Counted from the stretch's first letter, positions 10,619-23,089 are shown. The stretch is 64,000 nt of DNA from Paragorgia papillata (GCA_035771165.1 JAWNZC010000322.1:4928001-4992000), one strand, 5' to 3'. Made by a program: numbers and translations. The notes: generated by a model not told the origin, from the letters alone.

Positions 10619-13233
10619 CACAGCCAGAAATCTCACAGACTTGTTACAACCTGCAGGATTTTCGGGCTTGTTACAAGCTGTTGACAAGTTGCAACAAGCC
10701 TGTTGATTTCATCATGCTCTAACAGACTTGTTACAACAGATCTGTTACAACGTGTTGGCCGCAGAGCCGTAACAAGTTGTTAGGACAAGTTGTAACAGAC
10801 CTGTTGAGAACATGGAATATCAGATCTGATAGAACAACTTGTAGCAAGTCTGATGAAGTCAACAAGGTTGTTCCAACTTGTTCCAACAGGCTTGTCGCAA
10901 GATGTTATTGCCAAGCTTGCACCAAGTTGACAACAACTTGCGACGGAGTTGTTAATAACAACCTGTGTTTCGTTTGTCACAACAAATTGGAACAAGTCTG
11001 CATTCAACCTCAAATAAAATCCTTACAATTTATGGGCGTTTTGCTGTGTGTGTTTTAGCTTTTTAGCGCAGACAAATTAATTTATGGTTGCTTTATCACG
11101 TTCGGTCGAACATAAATTGGTTGTGGTGTTATTTTATTACGAGTGTAAACAGGTAAATTTTTGGAGAAGGAAAATTTCGAGTGTAGAATATATACATTGT
11201 AAATATAAAAGGTTTACTGTTTTGATTACTCAGTTCCCCCAAAGCTGCTATAAGTATAACACGCCAGTTTTCCTAATAAATCAATACTGCATGGGACTAC
11301 CGTTACAGACATGAACAAATATTATATTAAATAGCCGTTCACTTGAAGCAGAGAGAACGTTTATTTAGTGTTTTATATTACGTCTTTGTGAATGTGTAAA
11401 ACTTCAAAACGTTTTTTGTGAACGAAAAAGTGTTTGAAACAAAGAAAAAATAAACAATATTCAATAACTATAGTTGTTCAGGAGAAAGACGGCACAACAT
11501 TATTCAAACACGGTCAAAAGTCGGTTTCTGATATCACAACACACGAAGACAGCCATAGCGGCCAGGCATGTCGAGACATCACTAATTCAGTTTGAAATTT
11601 TTTGAAAGATATCGACTTATCAAAGCTATAGAAACGTTAATACGATCATAATGCACATATTTATCACTTCAATCTTATGTTCAAGTTCACAACAGGCATA
11701 TTTTGGGGTTTATAACCACAAAAAAGAACTTAGCTCAAAATATCTTTAACTGTTTCCTTTAATACGGCCACGGCACTTCACGGCAAGGATTTTCTTATAA
11801 GCGATTTTCGGCGAACGTATAAAACTGCTTGTGTGATTGATTTGTTACACGCCCTGTTTGTATTTCCAATTTAATCTTTGTGGGCAAGTTCTGTTTGTCC
11901 GAAATATCTCTGAGTTTCAAAGTGTTTCTTTCGAAGCTTGTAAATAAAGTTCGAAGCTTGTAAATAAAGTTCGAAGCTTCGAGGCTGAAAACAGGAAGTA
12001 ATAAGCTTGCATCAGCTTATGCTCAGAGAGCCAATCATATGCGAGAAAATACAATCACCAGCCAATGAGAATGAGATCACGAAAACAAACTTGCGTCACC
12101 ATGGACGACCGTTGGCTAAATTTTATTTTTCACAGTTTGAAAGTTGAAACAGACTGGCCATCCACGATTCCACGGATAAAAGTCTATCGGTTTTGATCGA
12201 GACATGATATGTGACTGAAATATGGCTCTGGTTCATGTTCAATCATCATTCGTTCACCGTTTGGAAGAAGTTCTCATTGGATTTGAGGAATGATTAACAG
12301 TCGTTGGCAACATTCAAGAACAGCGAGAACAAGTGTGTCGGGAGTGGCAGTTCATTTCTATTTTTAATTTACTTTCAAGTATCTATGCAAGTGCGTACTG
12401 TTAAAAGGGACTGAACTGGTCTGCTGGTCCACTGACTCAACGTAAAGAAATGTCAACGGTGTGATCAGACTGAAACTTTCAGAGTGCCAACCACGAATGA
12501 AGCGGAGGCTGAGGCGTACCAACGTTCAAAAAGAAGCGGTATATTTATCTTATTATCTGTTACTTATACCTTTAGTGTTGAGTTTATTCATGCATGCAGT
12601 TAAATATATTGTGGTTATTTTGCATGAACGTACTAAAACATTCAAATAAGTGAGTGAACTCGCTTCCATCGGTGGACTAAATTTTTGCAATGTATTGAAT
12701 TGTCTTCTGTAAAATAAAATTACTTTGATAGATATTTGCAGTTGTGTTAATTATATTTGTCTTGTCTATATTCTATCTGAATTAGATTCCTTAAGTATAG
12801 AAATCACGAAAGTATCACAGGGTGTGACAATTTCGTTATTTCTATACTTAAGAAATCTAATAATTCAGATAGAATCAGTGCATGAACAACGCGGGAATAA
12901 CGCGTGTTTCATCAAGCTTGTTACAACTTGTCAACTGCAGACTTGTTAAGGTTTGTTCACAAGTTGTTACAGGTCTGATAACGACAATATTGTTACGATA
13001 TGCTCGTAACAAGCTTGCAGCAAGTTGTTGGGACAAGTTGTAACAGGTCTGATAACGACAATATTGTTCCGGCTTGTCAGAACAACTTGCAACAAGCTTG
13101 CAAACAACCCGTTGCAGATTTGTCACGACAAACCGGAACAAGGCGTGCGAACGCATCCGGATATCGGCTTGTTCATGACAAGTTGTAACAGACAGGCTGC
13201 AGACCTGTTACAACATGTGCGTTTCCGGCTGTG
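10619..13233. mobile_element. 2.6-kb non-coding element, unit 1 of an adjacent pair
   Basis: It is bounded by CACAGCCAGAAA on the left and TTTCCGGCTGTG on the right, imperfect inverted ends flanked by TA. Both subterminal regions (10640-11010 and 12905-13215) are crowded with variants of ACAAGTTGTAAC / GTTACAACTTGT in both orientations. An 18-bp tandem (AAGTTCGAAGCTTGTAAAT) sits at 11933-11985. A hairpin at 12775-12872 has about 45-bp arms around ATCACAGGGTGTGAC. There is no transposase. Subterminal repeat clusters of this kind often bind a transposase supplied in trans; that role is inferred. Confidence 0.75.
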
Positions 13234-13235
13234 TA

Positions 13236-16026
13236 CACAGCCAGAAATCTCACAGACTTGTTACAACCTGCAGGATTTTCGGGCTTGTTACAAGCTGTTG
13301 ACAAGTTGCAACAAGCCTGTTGATTTCATCATGCTCTGACAGACTTGTTACAACAGATCTGTTACAACGTGTGGCCGCAGAGCCGTAACAAGTTGTTAGG
13401 ACAAGTTGTAACAGACCTGTTGAGAACATGGAATATCAGGTCTGATAGAACAACTTGTAGCAAGTCTGATGAAGCCAACAAGGTTGTTCCAACTTGTTCC
13501 AACAGGCTTGTCGCAAGATGTTATTGCCAAGCTTGCACCAAGTTGACAACAACTTGCGACGGACTTGTTATTAACAACCCGTGTTTCGTTTGTCACAACA
13601 AATTGGAACAAGTCTGCAGAGAATCTCAAATAAAATCCGTACAATTTATGGACGTTTTGCTGTGTGCTTTTTAGCTTTTCTGGCGCCAACAAATTAATTT
13701 ATGGTTGCTTTATCACGTTTGGTCGAACACAAATTCGTTGTGGTATTATTTTATTACATGTAAACCGCAATTTATAACAGGCTAAAGCCGCTAAACAGCT
13801 ATATAATTTGATTGCTCAGTTCCCCGAAGCTGCTATAAGTATAACACGCCAGTTTTCCTAATAAATCAATACTGCATGGGACTACCGTTACAGAAATGAA
13901 CAACATATTAAATAGCGGTTCACTTGAAGCAGAAAGAAAGAGAGAGAACGTTTATTTAGTATTTCACAACTTACGTCTTTGTGTGGGTAAAACTTCAAAA
14001 CGTTTTTTGCGAACGGAAAAGTGTTTGGAAAAAAACCCCAAAACAAACAATAATGAAGAACAATTGCAGCTAATTATAAGCTAGTTTTTGCTATTTATTC
14101 AAACTATAAATGTCCAGGAGAAAGACGGCACAACATCGGTTTCTGATATCACAACACACTACCGGAAGACAGCCATATCGCGGCCAGGCATGTCGAGACA
14201 TCACTAATTCATTTTGCAAAATTTTGAAAGATATCGACTTATCAAAGCTATAGGAACGTTAATACGATCATAATACACATATTTATCACTTCAATCATAT
14301 GTTCAAGTTCACAACAGGCATATTTTAATTTCGGGTTTATAACAAAAAAATAGAACTTAGCTCAAAATATCTTTAAGCCTAAAACTGCATGTTTCCTCCA
14401 CGGCCACGGCACTTCACGGCAAAAATGACTTTCGAATTCGAATACAAAACTGCTTGTGTGACTGATCTGTTACAGACCATGTTTGTATTTCCAATTTAAT
14501 GTTTGTGGCCAAGTTTTGTTTGTCCAAAAAACTTTGAGTTTCAAAGTGTTTCTTTCGGACAGCTTGTAAATAAAGTTCGAAGCTTCGAGGCTAAAAACAG
14601 GAAGTAATGAGCTTGCATCATCTTATGCTCAGAGAGCCAATCAAATGCGAGAAAATATATTCACCAGCCAATCAGAATGAGATTACGAAAACAAACTTGC
14701 GTCACCATTGGCTAAATTTTATTTTTCACAGTTTGAAAGTTGAAACAGACCGGGATCCACGATTTCACAGATAAAAGTCTATCGCTTTTGATCCGGACAT
14801 GATATGTCATTGAAATATGACTCTGGTTCGTGTTGAATCATCATACGTTCACCGTTTGGAAGAAGTTCTCAGTGGATTTGCATTTCAGTTTTGAGGAATG
14901 ATAACAGTCGTTGGCAACATTCAAGATCAAATGTGTCGGGAGTGGCAGTTCATTTCTATTTTTAATTTACTTTCAAGTATCCATGCAAGTGCGTACTGTC
15001 TAAAAGGGACTGAACTGGTCCGCTGGTCCAGCACTCAACGTAAAGTGCTGTCAACTAAAAAGGGTGCATGATCAAACTGGAACTTTCAGAGTGCCAACCC
15101 CGAATGAAACTGATGCTGAGGAGTACAAACGTTAAAAAAGAAGCGGTATACTTTTATTTCTATGACAAACATTAATTTTTACTTTAGTGCTGAGTTTATT
15201 CAGTGAAATGAACGTACTAAAACATTCAAATGAGTGGACTTTCATCGGTGGACCGAATTTTTGCAATGTATTGAATTGTCTTCTGTAAAATAAAATTGCT
15301 TTGATAGATATTTGCAGTTGTGTAAATTATATTTGACTTGTCTATATTCTATCTGAATTAGATTCCTTAAGTATAGAAATCACGAAAGTATCACAGGGTG
15401 TGATAATTTCGTTATTTCTATACTTAAGAAATCTAATAATTCAGATAGAATCAGTGCAAAACAACGCGAGAATAACGCGTGTTTCATCAAGCTTGTTACA
15501 ACTTGTCAACTGCAAATTTGTTACGGCTTGTTCACAAGTTGTTACAGGCCTGATGACGGCAATATTGTTACGATCTGTTCACAACAAGCTTGCAGCGAGT
15601 TGTTGGAACAAGTTATTACAGGTCTGATAACGACAATATTGTTCCGGCTTGTCAGAACAACTTGCAACAAGTCTGCAAACAACCCGTTGCAGATTTGTCA
15701 CGACAAACCGGAACAAGGCATGCGAACGCATCCGGATATCGGCTTGTCCATGACAAGTTGTAACAGACAGGCTGCAGACTAGCCTGGTACCCTGGCCCAA
15801 TTTCAAAAGAAATATGGGCCAGGTAACCACTAATCTCATTATCGCGTCATCAAGGCTAAATCCACTTATGACGATTGCAGTTTTACTCATAGCCACTAAA
15901 AACGCGCGAAATTTCAACCAATAGGAAAGCAGAAGTCTTTAGTGGTTACCTGGCCCATATTCTTTGATTGGGCCAGGGTACCAGGCTAGCTGCAGACTTG
16001 TTACAACACGTGCGTTTCCGGCTGTG
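13236..16026. mobile_element. Second copy of the 2.6-kb element, adjacent, one nested insertion
   Basis: It repeats unit 1 in the same order and orientation: the CACAGCCAGAAA start, the repeat-rich left end, the middle section with CTGCTATAAGTATAACACGC, the hairpin at 15347-15445, and the repeat-rich right end finishing TTTCCGGCTGTG. It differs by scattered substitutions and indels, so the two copies are not recent. A 209-bp inverted-repeat element sits inside the right end. Only one TA (13234-13235) separates the units, and another TA follows at 16027-16028. Confidence 0.75.
15780..15988. mobile_element. Mutator-like MITE, 9-bp TSD GCTGCAGAC
   Basis: The ends are TAGCCTGGTACC and the inverted GGTACCAGGCTA. 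GCTGCAGAC occurs at 15771-15779 and again at 15989-15997. Comparison with unit 1 of the host element shows a single GCTGCAGAC there, which confirms both the insertion and the 9-bp duplication. Arms of about 50 bp contain GGCCCAATTTCAAA-like blocks. It is non-coding. A shorter relative lies at 49807-49876. Confidence 0.93.
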
Positions 16027-16037
16027 TACCAAAGGTG

Positions 16038-16334
16038 AGCACGGGTGGCGTGTGCTATTAGGGAGCTGCCTCTCACCAATAGTTAAGCCCGGTTAGACGG
16101 GGTTAGTACTTGGATGGGTGACCGTCTGGGAATAGCCCCGTTCTCGGGGTGGGGACTCATGTGAGTAGAGTTTAGTTGGTCTCTCCTGTGCTTCGACCGG
16201 TTTTTCGCCGGGTTCTCCGGTTTTCCTCCCTCCGTAAAATCATCACCTATAGGTCTTAGCTGTAAATGGAGGACCTCACCAGCTATATCTGCTGAAAAAC
16301 TTATCCTCCTTAAATAAAGAATAATAATAAAAAG
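16038..16334 (+). repeat. 5S-rRNA-derived SINE (SINE3-like)
   Basis: Positions about 16084-16140 match the 3' half of eukaryotic 5S rRNA, including GGTTAGTACTTGGATGGG and CTGGGAATA, the region holding the internal promoter. The start of 5S is replaced by unrelated sequence, and an unrelated body with CCGGGTTCTCCGGTTTTCC follows. The copy ends in an A-rich AATAAAGAATAATAATAAAA tail. It is not a functional 5S gene. Related copies occur at 22.0-22.2 kb and perhaps 38.4-38.5 kb. Confidence 0.8.
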
Positions 16335-16399
16335 GCGAAAGTTTTGAAAAATTTGGCAAATCTTACATCGCCGCGTCTTACATAAAGTAGGGTAATGCG

Positions 16400-17445
16400 T
16401 AGACTTGCTCCAAGTCTGCCTCTTGTTGTTTCGAGACAGGCGGCCACGGGAAGAAAAGCGGGCGGGCGAAAACCCGCGGGCGGAGGAAAAAGGAGGGAGG
16501 GAGAGGCAGACTTGTTTCCCTTGAAGAAATTCGAATCCTATTATATATTCGGCGCGAAAATTGATTGACAAGTGTGCGGGCAGAGATCAGTGATGTACGG
16601 TGTCGATTTCACTGTATTTTCACGCGCTTGTAGGAGGACAAAGAAAGTACCCCGACGAAACTCAAAGTTCATTCTCGCATAGATATTTCGCCATTCATCA
16701 ACGCGATAAGTGGAACTATAACAAGACAGACGGATCGGGCTTCTTCCACAACTGTGTTTGATTTGCTTGACATGAAATCGAAGGCGTAAGGGGCAATTTC
16801 AAAGGTAAAGCTTTTACCAGACCGGCAGACCGTAGGGGTAGACAAAAAACATCGCGCAGTCCATTCTCTAATCTCGCCTAGATATTTCGCCATTCAGCAA
16901 CGCGATAAGTGGAACTATCACAAGACAGACCGATCTGGCTTCTTCCACAACTGTGTTTGATTCGCTTGACATGAAATCGAAGGCGTAAGGGGCAATTTCA
17001 AAGGTAAAAACCAGATCGTAGGGACAGACATAAATACATCGCGTCCGGAAAGATATGCCTCGGTAACTTGCCTCTGCAGATCTCTTATCTTTCTTTAACC
17101 ACATTTATTGGCTCCGTAAATAATAGCATCCTTTATTGATCTCATTTTCGGGCTTGATCACTCTGTGTTACTGTGTAGTTCACACTGACCTTCACGTGAT
17201 GTCACTGATATTCGATTATTACCGAATGAGCAATAGGCCACGCCTCCGGTTGAAAACTCAACCGGTGAATTTGGCGCGCTGCAAGGGAAACAAGTCTGCC
17301 TCTCCCTCCCTCCTTTTTCCTCCGCCCGCGGGTTTTCGCCCGCCCGCTTTTCTTCCCGTGGCCGCCTGTCTCGAAACAACAAGAGGCAGACGGAGGTAAG
17401 ACCCTGGGTACGAGGTTGGAGGCAGACTTGGAGCAAGCAAGTCTA
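16400..17445. mobile_element. Inverted-repeat element with GC-rich arms
   Basis: The left arm at 16400-16528 and right arm at 17277-17445 are inverted copies, with about 110 bp nearly identical and rich in GGCGGGCG and GGAGGGAGGG. The outer ends read TAGACTTGCTCCAAGTC and the reverse. The right arm carries a small extra block with CCCTGGGTACGAGG. No clear target duplication was found, so the exact limits are uncertain. Confidence 0.7.
16665..17040. repeat. Two direct repeats of about 205 bp
   Basis: Both copies contain TAGATATTTCGCCATTCA, CAACGCGATAAGTGGAACTA, CTTCTTCCACAACTGTG and AATCGAAGGCGTAAGGGG in that order, at about 16678-16860 and 16880-17035. They fill the centre of the inverted-repeat element. 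Translations of this block show no known domain. Confidence 0.75.
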
Positions 17446-17458
17446 AGGTATATAATGC

Positions 17459-19123
17459 GGTAAGCACTAAATGCCATACCGTGAGGCCCCTTGAGCCCGC
17501 AATACTACGGTCATCTAGGCAAGTGTTGTAGTTAACATCACTGTGCTGCCGATGTCTCCCTTACGTTTAAAATTTCACTTATTCGTGAGAAGGAAGTCCC
17601 GCTTGATGACTGGAAAATCGTTCGATTTCTATATGAAATCTCTAATTTATCGCAAACCGAACTCGTTGTGAAAAGAATAGCTATCCGAAAGCTATAAGCT
17701 TTCGCTTTGGATTTGAGACAGAAACTGGGCATTCGCGTTGGTCAATTGGTGTGAGATGATGCCAAAAAAACCCAACATATATATATATATATATAAAAAC
17801 ATATATATTGAATATATATATATATATATAATTTATTGGAAACTATCTAATATATATATATACAGGTTGTCATTACAATGTGTTTCATGCTTTAAGCCGA
17901 TTTTCCACTGGCGAATTTTGTCGCGCGAAGCGACATTTCTATTGTCAAAATTGAATAGATTGGAATAGATTTCTAATTAGGTCCACTCGAGAGCTCATAA
18001 GACAAAAAAAAAAAAACTTTACGCAATCATCAGAAGACTAACAGACTAACGATGTGTCACTGAATTTAAATTTAAATTTAAATATGCATGTCTGCGGCGG
18101 AAGTGTTAAATAATAATAATAATAATAAATGTCTGGTGGTATTTCCTTGAAGTTACACAATAAGTGCTTGTTGACATGGCGACAACTTGATAAAAGTTCA
18201 TTTCTTTTATTGAGTAAAGGGAAATTCTGAAATATAATATGAAATTTCTCAGTAAGGCAGAGTTCGAATCTTCTTTGTCGTTAGTCTTAGACAGAGCGCC
18301 CGTCTTTAAAAACGGATCAAAAAGATGCGAACTCTGCCTTACTGAGAAATTTCATATTATATTTCAGAAATTCCCTTCTCAAATCATTAATAATTCATGA
18401 ACCGAAAACAAAGGAAATCAGTACCGAGACGGAGGTTTTGATATCGGAGGAAGAAATTTCATAAATTAAGCCAACTTTCGCCTCGATTTTCTCTTAAAAT
18501 ACTGATTTGTTTGAGAAGCAATATCATACACTCGGAAGAGTGTTTCATCAGGATTCCAAACACCTCGGTGTATATCTGTATGATATATCACTTCACTCAA
18601 TAAAAGAAATGAACTTTTATCAAGTTGTCGCCATGTCAACAAGCACTTATTGTGTAACTTCAAGGAAATACCACCAGACATTTAACACTTCCGCCGCAGA
18701 CACGATATTCAAATTTAAATTTAAATTCAGTGATACATCGACAAACATCGTTAGTCCGTTAGTCATCTGATGATTGCGTTAAGCACGCTGTGGCCTGAGC
18801 ACGCTGTGAAACACAGTGTATTAATGACGACCTGTATATATATTTGTATCGAGCACTCTACACGTTTCTCTCTGACGAAGGGCCTTCGCTCGAAACGTTA
18901 GACTACTACGTTCTCTGTTTCGACCGCTTACTATATTTTGAATTTCGATTGTTTCAACACTGCCTACGCAACACCCTATACTTCTTCAATTCTGGACGAT
19001 GACAATGACAACATTGTTTTTTTAATATAGATGCCACAGTTGCTACTATACCGGTTATACCGCTGACAAAATTAGCCAAATGCGGGCTCAAGGGGCCTCA
19101 CGGTATGGCATTTAGTGCTTACC
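17459..19123. mobile_element. Element bounded by 43-bp inverted repeats, with nested insertions
   Basis: GGTAAGCACTAAATGCCATA.. at 17459-17501 recurs inverted at 19081-19123 with 43 matching bases. Inside are an AT-rich run at 17778-17862, half of a TTTTCCACT-type MITE at 17893-18018, and a large nested foldback at 18020-18780. No coding sequence is recognised. No duplication was confirmed, so this may also be an inverted segmental repeat. Confidence 0.55.
18020..18780. mobile_element. Nested foldback: outer 190-bp arms, inner 65-bp arms
   Basis: The outer arms 18020-18216 and 18590-18780 are inverted copies starting AACGCAATCATCAGA and containing GTTACACAATAAGTGCTTG and TTTAAATTTAAAT. Inside, 18219-18375 forms a second inverted repeat with GAAATATAATATGAAATTTC in each arm. 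Single-stranded, the whole would fold as a hairpin within a hairpin. It is non-coding. Confidence 0.8.
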
Positions 19124-19142
19124 ATACAATGCGGGGCAAAAT

Positions 19143-19298
19143 CAATCTCGTTCCCAGAGCCAAATATGCCCGGCCGCGCGGGCAAATCAAAAATGCTCTG
19201 GGACAATCCATTTGAAATACCAATCTCGTTCCCAGAGCCAAATATGCCCGGCCGCGCGGGCAAATCAAATGGCTCTGGGACAATCCATTTGAAATACC
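19143..19298. repeat. 78-bp unit in tandem, two copies
   Basis: CAATCTCGTTCCCAGAGCC starts at 19143 and again at 19221. Each unit contains the palindromic GCCCGGCCGCGCGGGC and ends with GGACAATCCATTTGAAATAC. A related inverted fragment (TTTCAAATGGATTGTCCCAG) lies at 22990-23015. Confidence 0.85.
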
Positions 19299-22014
19299 AT
19301 AAAAAGTGTGTATTTTGGGGCATGCGCAGTTGGTATTTTTGTACCCAGACCCACGAAAACCTTCAGCACGGCCGTTCAATATTCTGCAAAATACATCGAC
19401 CTGTTGTGGCTGATTCTGGAATTTAATAGTAACAAATAGCAGTAGAAATGTTGTAAGAATATAATCGTGGCTGGTTTGTGATGCGATAAAGTATTACTTG
19501 GCAGAAATTTCTGGATAAGAGACTGATTAATGGAAAATAATGCACCAGGCGTGATAGTGATCGATGACCAGTTCATGACCTTCTGATGAAACCCAGTTTG
19601 AATTCTTGTTTATTCAAACTTATGAACACGAGAATATCGTATTATTGTTCTGAATATTATTCGAATATTCGTAGACAGCTACAAGGTAAATTACAACGAA
19701 ATCTGGAATTTTAAAAACTTATTTCATGTATATAGTACTGCATGTATGTCTTTCAAATAAAATGTGACCTTGGTGGTATATTTGTCATTTGTTGATTTGC
19801 AACATTTAATTTGTTACATGTTTTATAATCCACTTGTTTGTGTGTAATCGAAATAATCGACACTGTAGCTTTCTGAGGTTTAACATTTATTAATTCATAT
19901 TACATCTGTTTATACTGATCTATGTGATTGAAGATTCAAACACCAGTAGCTGAACCTCACTATGAACCAGCCATATTTGTACGGCCTGTTATTGCCCATT
20001 TGAGTATGGCGAAAAAATTCTATGCATAAAAAAATAACAAAGTGAGAGGTTCTTCTTTTAGTTATTTTTTTAAACATTAACTTTAAAGTACTTAACACCA
20101 AAGATGTGAGGGGCAGGTGGCACACATGCTCACATTTAGCTAATATATGATTTATAATGATATTGGATTTTGGTTTCATTTGTCACAGTCTAGTTCAGTT
20201 GTAAAATTTACTAAAGTTTGTGGAGCCCTACGTCAAAGTAAAACCAAGGGCACCACCTTTTTAAGTTTATACCTAAAACACTGCTTAATTATATCAACTT
20301 TACTCTTAAAAACATTACATGTACAATTATATGATTACTGGTACATGTATATATACTGTAATAAAGCAGCTTCTGGTACAAAAAAATACCCTTTAGAGTT
20401 TAGACTTGGCATCTTGTGCAGTCCGGTAACTGATAAGGGTGTAACAATAGAGGGACTAGGGGGGGGGGGTGTGGATACAGCCCACTTAACATTTTTCCTA
20501 AGCTCCATTGGTAACTCTGAAAATGGGCTAAAAAGCAACTAAAGCCTGGTTTCCATTTGGTCACTAGTGGTCACAGAGTTGCTGCTGGGATAGGATTTAT
20601 TCTATCCCAGCAACTGCAATCGACCACTTGTGACCCACCAATGTCCAAATGTCAGTCAGGATTAAAATTTCCAAGGGAAAGCACAATGCACCCCACCTTA
20701 CTATTAATTTTGACAAATTAGGCTAACCCGAAGTATCTTCTGCCAGCACTAGGTAGATAATACTGGCATGTGTGTAGTCCCCATTTATAACAAGGGTGTC
20801 CACAGTTAGTAAGGCTCTCATTTGTACTGTATACTCTACTGATAAATTTACTTTTGGATGAAGTGCCAAATGAAGATATTTGAACCAAGGCTACATTATG
20901 TGCAGCCTAAGATGAGTAAAGTCATAGTCAGCAATAAATTATGAGTTTTAAGAAATCATTTTATTAACCTTTTCACCACCAAGTTAAGCTATTTAGAATT
21001 TCATTCTCATTAACATGCCAGATGATTTTATTCTACTGCAGAGGGAATGCATTAGCTGGTTGGGGTGGCCTTGCAAACTCACATTGAATGGGTCAACTCA
21101 CTGTTGCTTAGGTTTGCTGAGAATCCCTGTTAATCAGCTAATTAAGTTACAGTAGCTGGTGTAGGCAGGAATGGGTTATGGTCCAAATCAAAATGTGAAA
21201 CACAGTAAATGTAATATTAATTTTATTGTGTAAACAATGTGTAACAGAGTTAGTAGTGGAAAATTGTTCTCTCGAGGTGGGAATTCTTAATTCTGGCTTT
21301 TAAATACATCCCAAATGCAGCTGTTCAGTACATAAGAAATAATACAGAGATTGTTGTTTGCAAAAGTAAAACTACAGTTGGTGACTACTATGAAAAGACC
21401 TTTGGCTGAACTGATTTTCAAAGTAATTTTCTTTAATTTAGAAAGCAGACTTTGGATATACAGTGTGTACTAAAACATTGACTGTAACCATCAATCACTG
21501 TCTGTTTATGATCAGGGATGCCAGGAGGGGCATAGGGGTGTAGGAACTGGAGGGAAAACGGGGCATGTGCCCCCCCCCCCCCCCAACTTTGTCATGAAGT
21601 GTCCTTTTTATGTTAAAACATGTGCCTCAAGTGTCCTTTTGAAGTCCTACCCCCTGAACAAAGTGCCCTTTTGAAGCTGTGCCCCTCCAAGATCAAATTG
21701 TTTAGTACACCACTGGAGGGGCAGCTTCCACTCATTGCCTTTCAGTGCTAGGAGGGGTGAGGGGGGTTATCACTTAATATGGATATCACTTAAAACAAGA
21801 TATTAAAAAGGAAACTATATGGAGTCACTACATAGAGTGGGTATCTCCTTGTATTTAAATTATAATTAAATAGAAAAATAAGTTCACCATTTAGTATTTT
21901 ATTATCATATATTTTATTTATTAACATTTGTACCTAACTGATACTGGAGAAACAACAATAGGACTCAAGGTCCCTTGCAAGTTTGTTCTCCTAAGATTGA
22001 ATTGTTGATTTTAA
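19299..22014. other. No gene; scattered repeats
   Basis: There is no supported coding region in 2.7 kb. Visible features are an imperfect inverted repeat at 20560-20645 (GCTGCTGGGATAG paired with CTATCCCAGCAACT), a G run at 20460-20469, a C run at 21571-21583, and small direct repeats of GTGTCCTTTT at 21600-21680. Confidence 0.4.
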
Positions 22015-22215
22015 GGAGTGGGGAAAACCAGAGAACCTGGAAAAACCCTTGAAGCACAGGAGAGATCAACTACAATAACTCTACTCACACAAACGAGTTC
22101 CAAGCTCAAGCCTGTGACAGGGTGTCCAAAGTGGTCACCCATCCAAGTACTAACGCCACTTTGGATCACAGTGGTCTGGCAACTCTTCACCACCCATGCT
22201 TCCCATATGGTCACA
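22015..22215 (-). repeat. 5S-rRNA-derived SINE, minus strand, partial
   Basis: Read in reverse it contains the 5S-like GTTAGTACTTGGATGGGTGACC block (22130-22152). Downstream are a CCAGGTTCTCTGGTTTTCCCC segment and CTCCTGTGCTTC, matching the layout of the copy at 16.0-16.3 kb. The A-rich tail is not clear. Confidence 0.7.
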
Positions 22216-23049
22216 TAGGTATAGTACCAGTTTAAAACTGGTGTAAAATGTATAAATCAGCAACTAACGCTTACCCCATATGGATATAATACTTCAAACC
22301 AATGTACAGTATATTACTTGTAGATACAAATTAAAAAAACAATGCCTTGTAGTACATTGTACAGCTATAAGAATATTATGTCACATATAACATATATAAA
22401 AAGTAATAAACACAGTGTCAACAGCCATAAGACAATATATTTTTTTGTTAAAAATATGAGGAGATACTACATACATGTTGATATAAACTTGATCAGTCAC
22501 TCCGCTAATTATGAATATTTGAAGGTGATTGAAAGATGTAGACAATTATTTATTATTCAAATAGCCATCATTTATACGTTCCAATGATACTTCTTGAAGT
22601 CAAATCCAGTGTCCATATGACGATATACCATAAATATTTAATTATTTTATATACAAGTACGGAAAACTATGAAATCTGAAAAGTGAACTCGTCACGAAGC
22701 ACGGCCACGATACATGGGCCACGATGAATCTGTTATCTGTCATACTTTAAACTCGAACCAGAGTTCCAAAAATACCACAAAGGCAAGTAAGTATTTCTTG
22801 TCTCCTTGAAATGACTTTTGCAAAGGAATAACTCTCAATTTCTCAGTTTAAGTCCCAATAAACATGTTATTTCGCTTCACTCCTTCTCGAAAACAACCAA
22901 CATTACATGAAGACCGCGATGGGAGAATGGGTGTGAAATTATCTGCGCAGCGCAGTAGGCGTCAACGCGTTAAGCCAATCAGAATCGATTTTCAAATGGA
23001 TTGTCCCAGAGCCATTCGCTTGCCGCGCGCGTATGGGTCTGGGTACGAG
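22216..23049. other. No gene recognised
   Basis: AT-rich at the left. At 22970-23045 there is a short piece related to the 19.1-19.3 kb tandem unit. No supported coding sequence. Confidence 0.4.
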
Positions 23050-23089
23050 ATTGGGGCAAAATGAGACAGTGGGCTAAATGAGACAACCC

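Noticed and set aside
10777..13674. Cys-rich small proteins of about 60-110 codons on both strands
   Set aside because: They come from the ACAAGTTGTAAC-type repeats, which translate into Thr/Cys/Leu-rich peptides in several frames.
16084..16140. Functional 5S rRNA gene
   Set aside because: Only the 3' half of 5S is recognisable, it is fused to a SINE body, and no T-run terminator sits in the right place.
17136..17477. Pro/Arg/Gly-rich ORFs on both strands
   Set aside because: They fall in the GC-rich arms of an inverted-repeat element; the matching arm at 16.4 kb gives the same false frames.
18872..18898. Hammerhead ribozyme at CTGACGAAGG..CGAAACG
   Set aside because: Stem II is weak and no convincing helix I and III pair exists here; kept only as a comparison to the 58.0-kb site.
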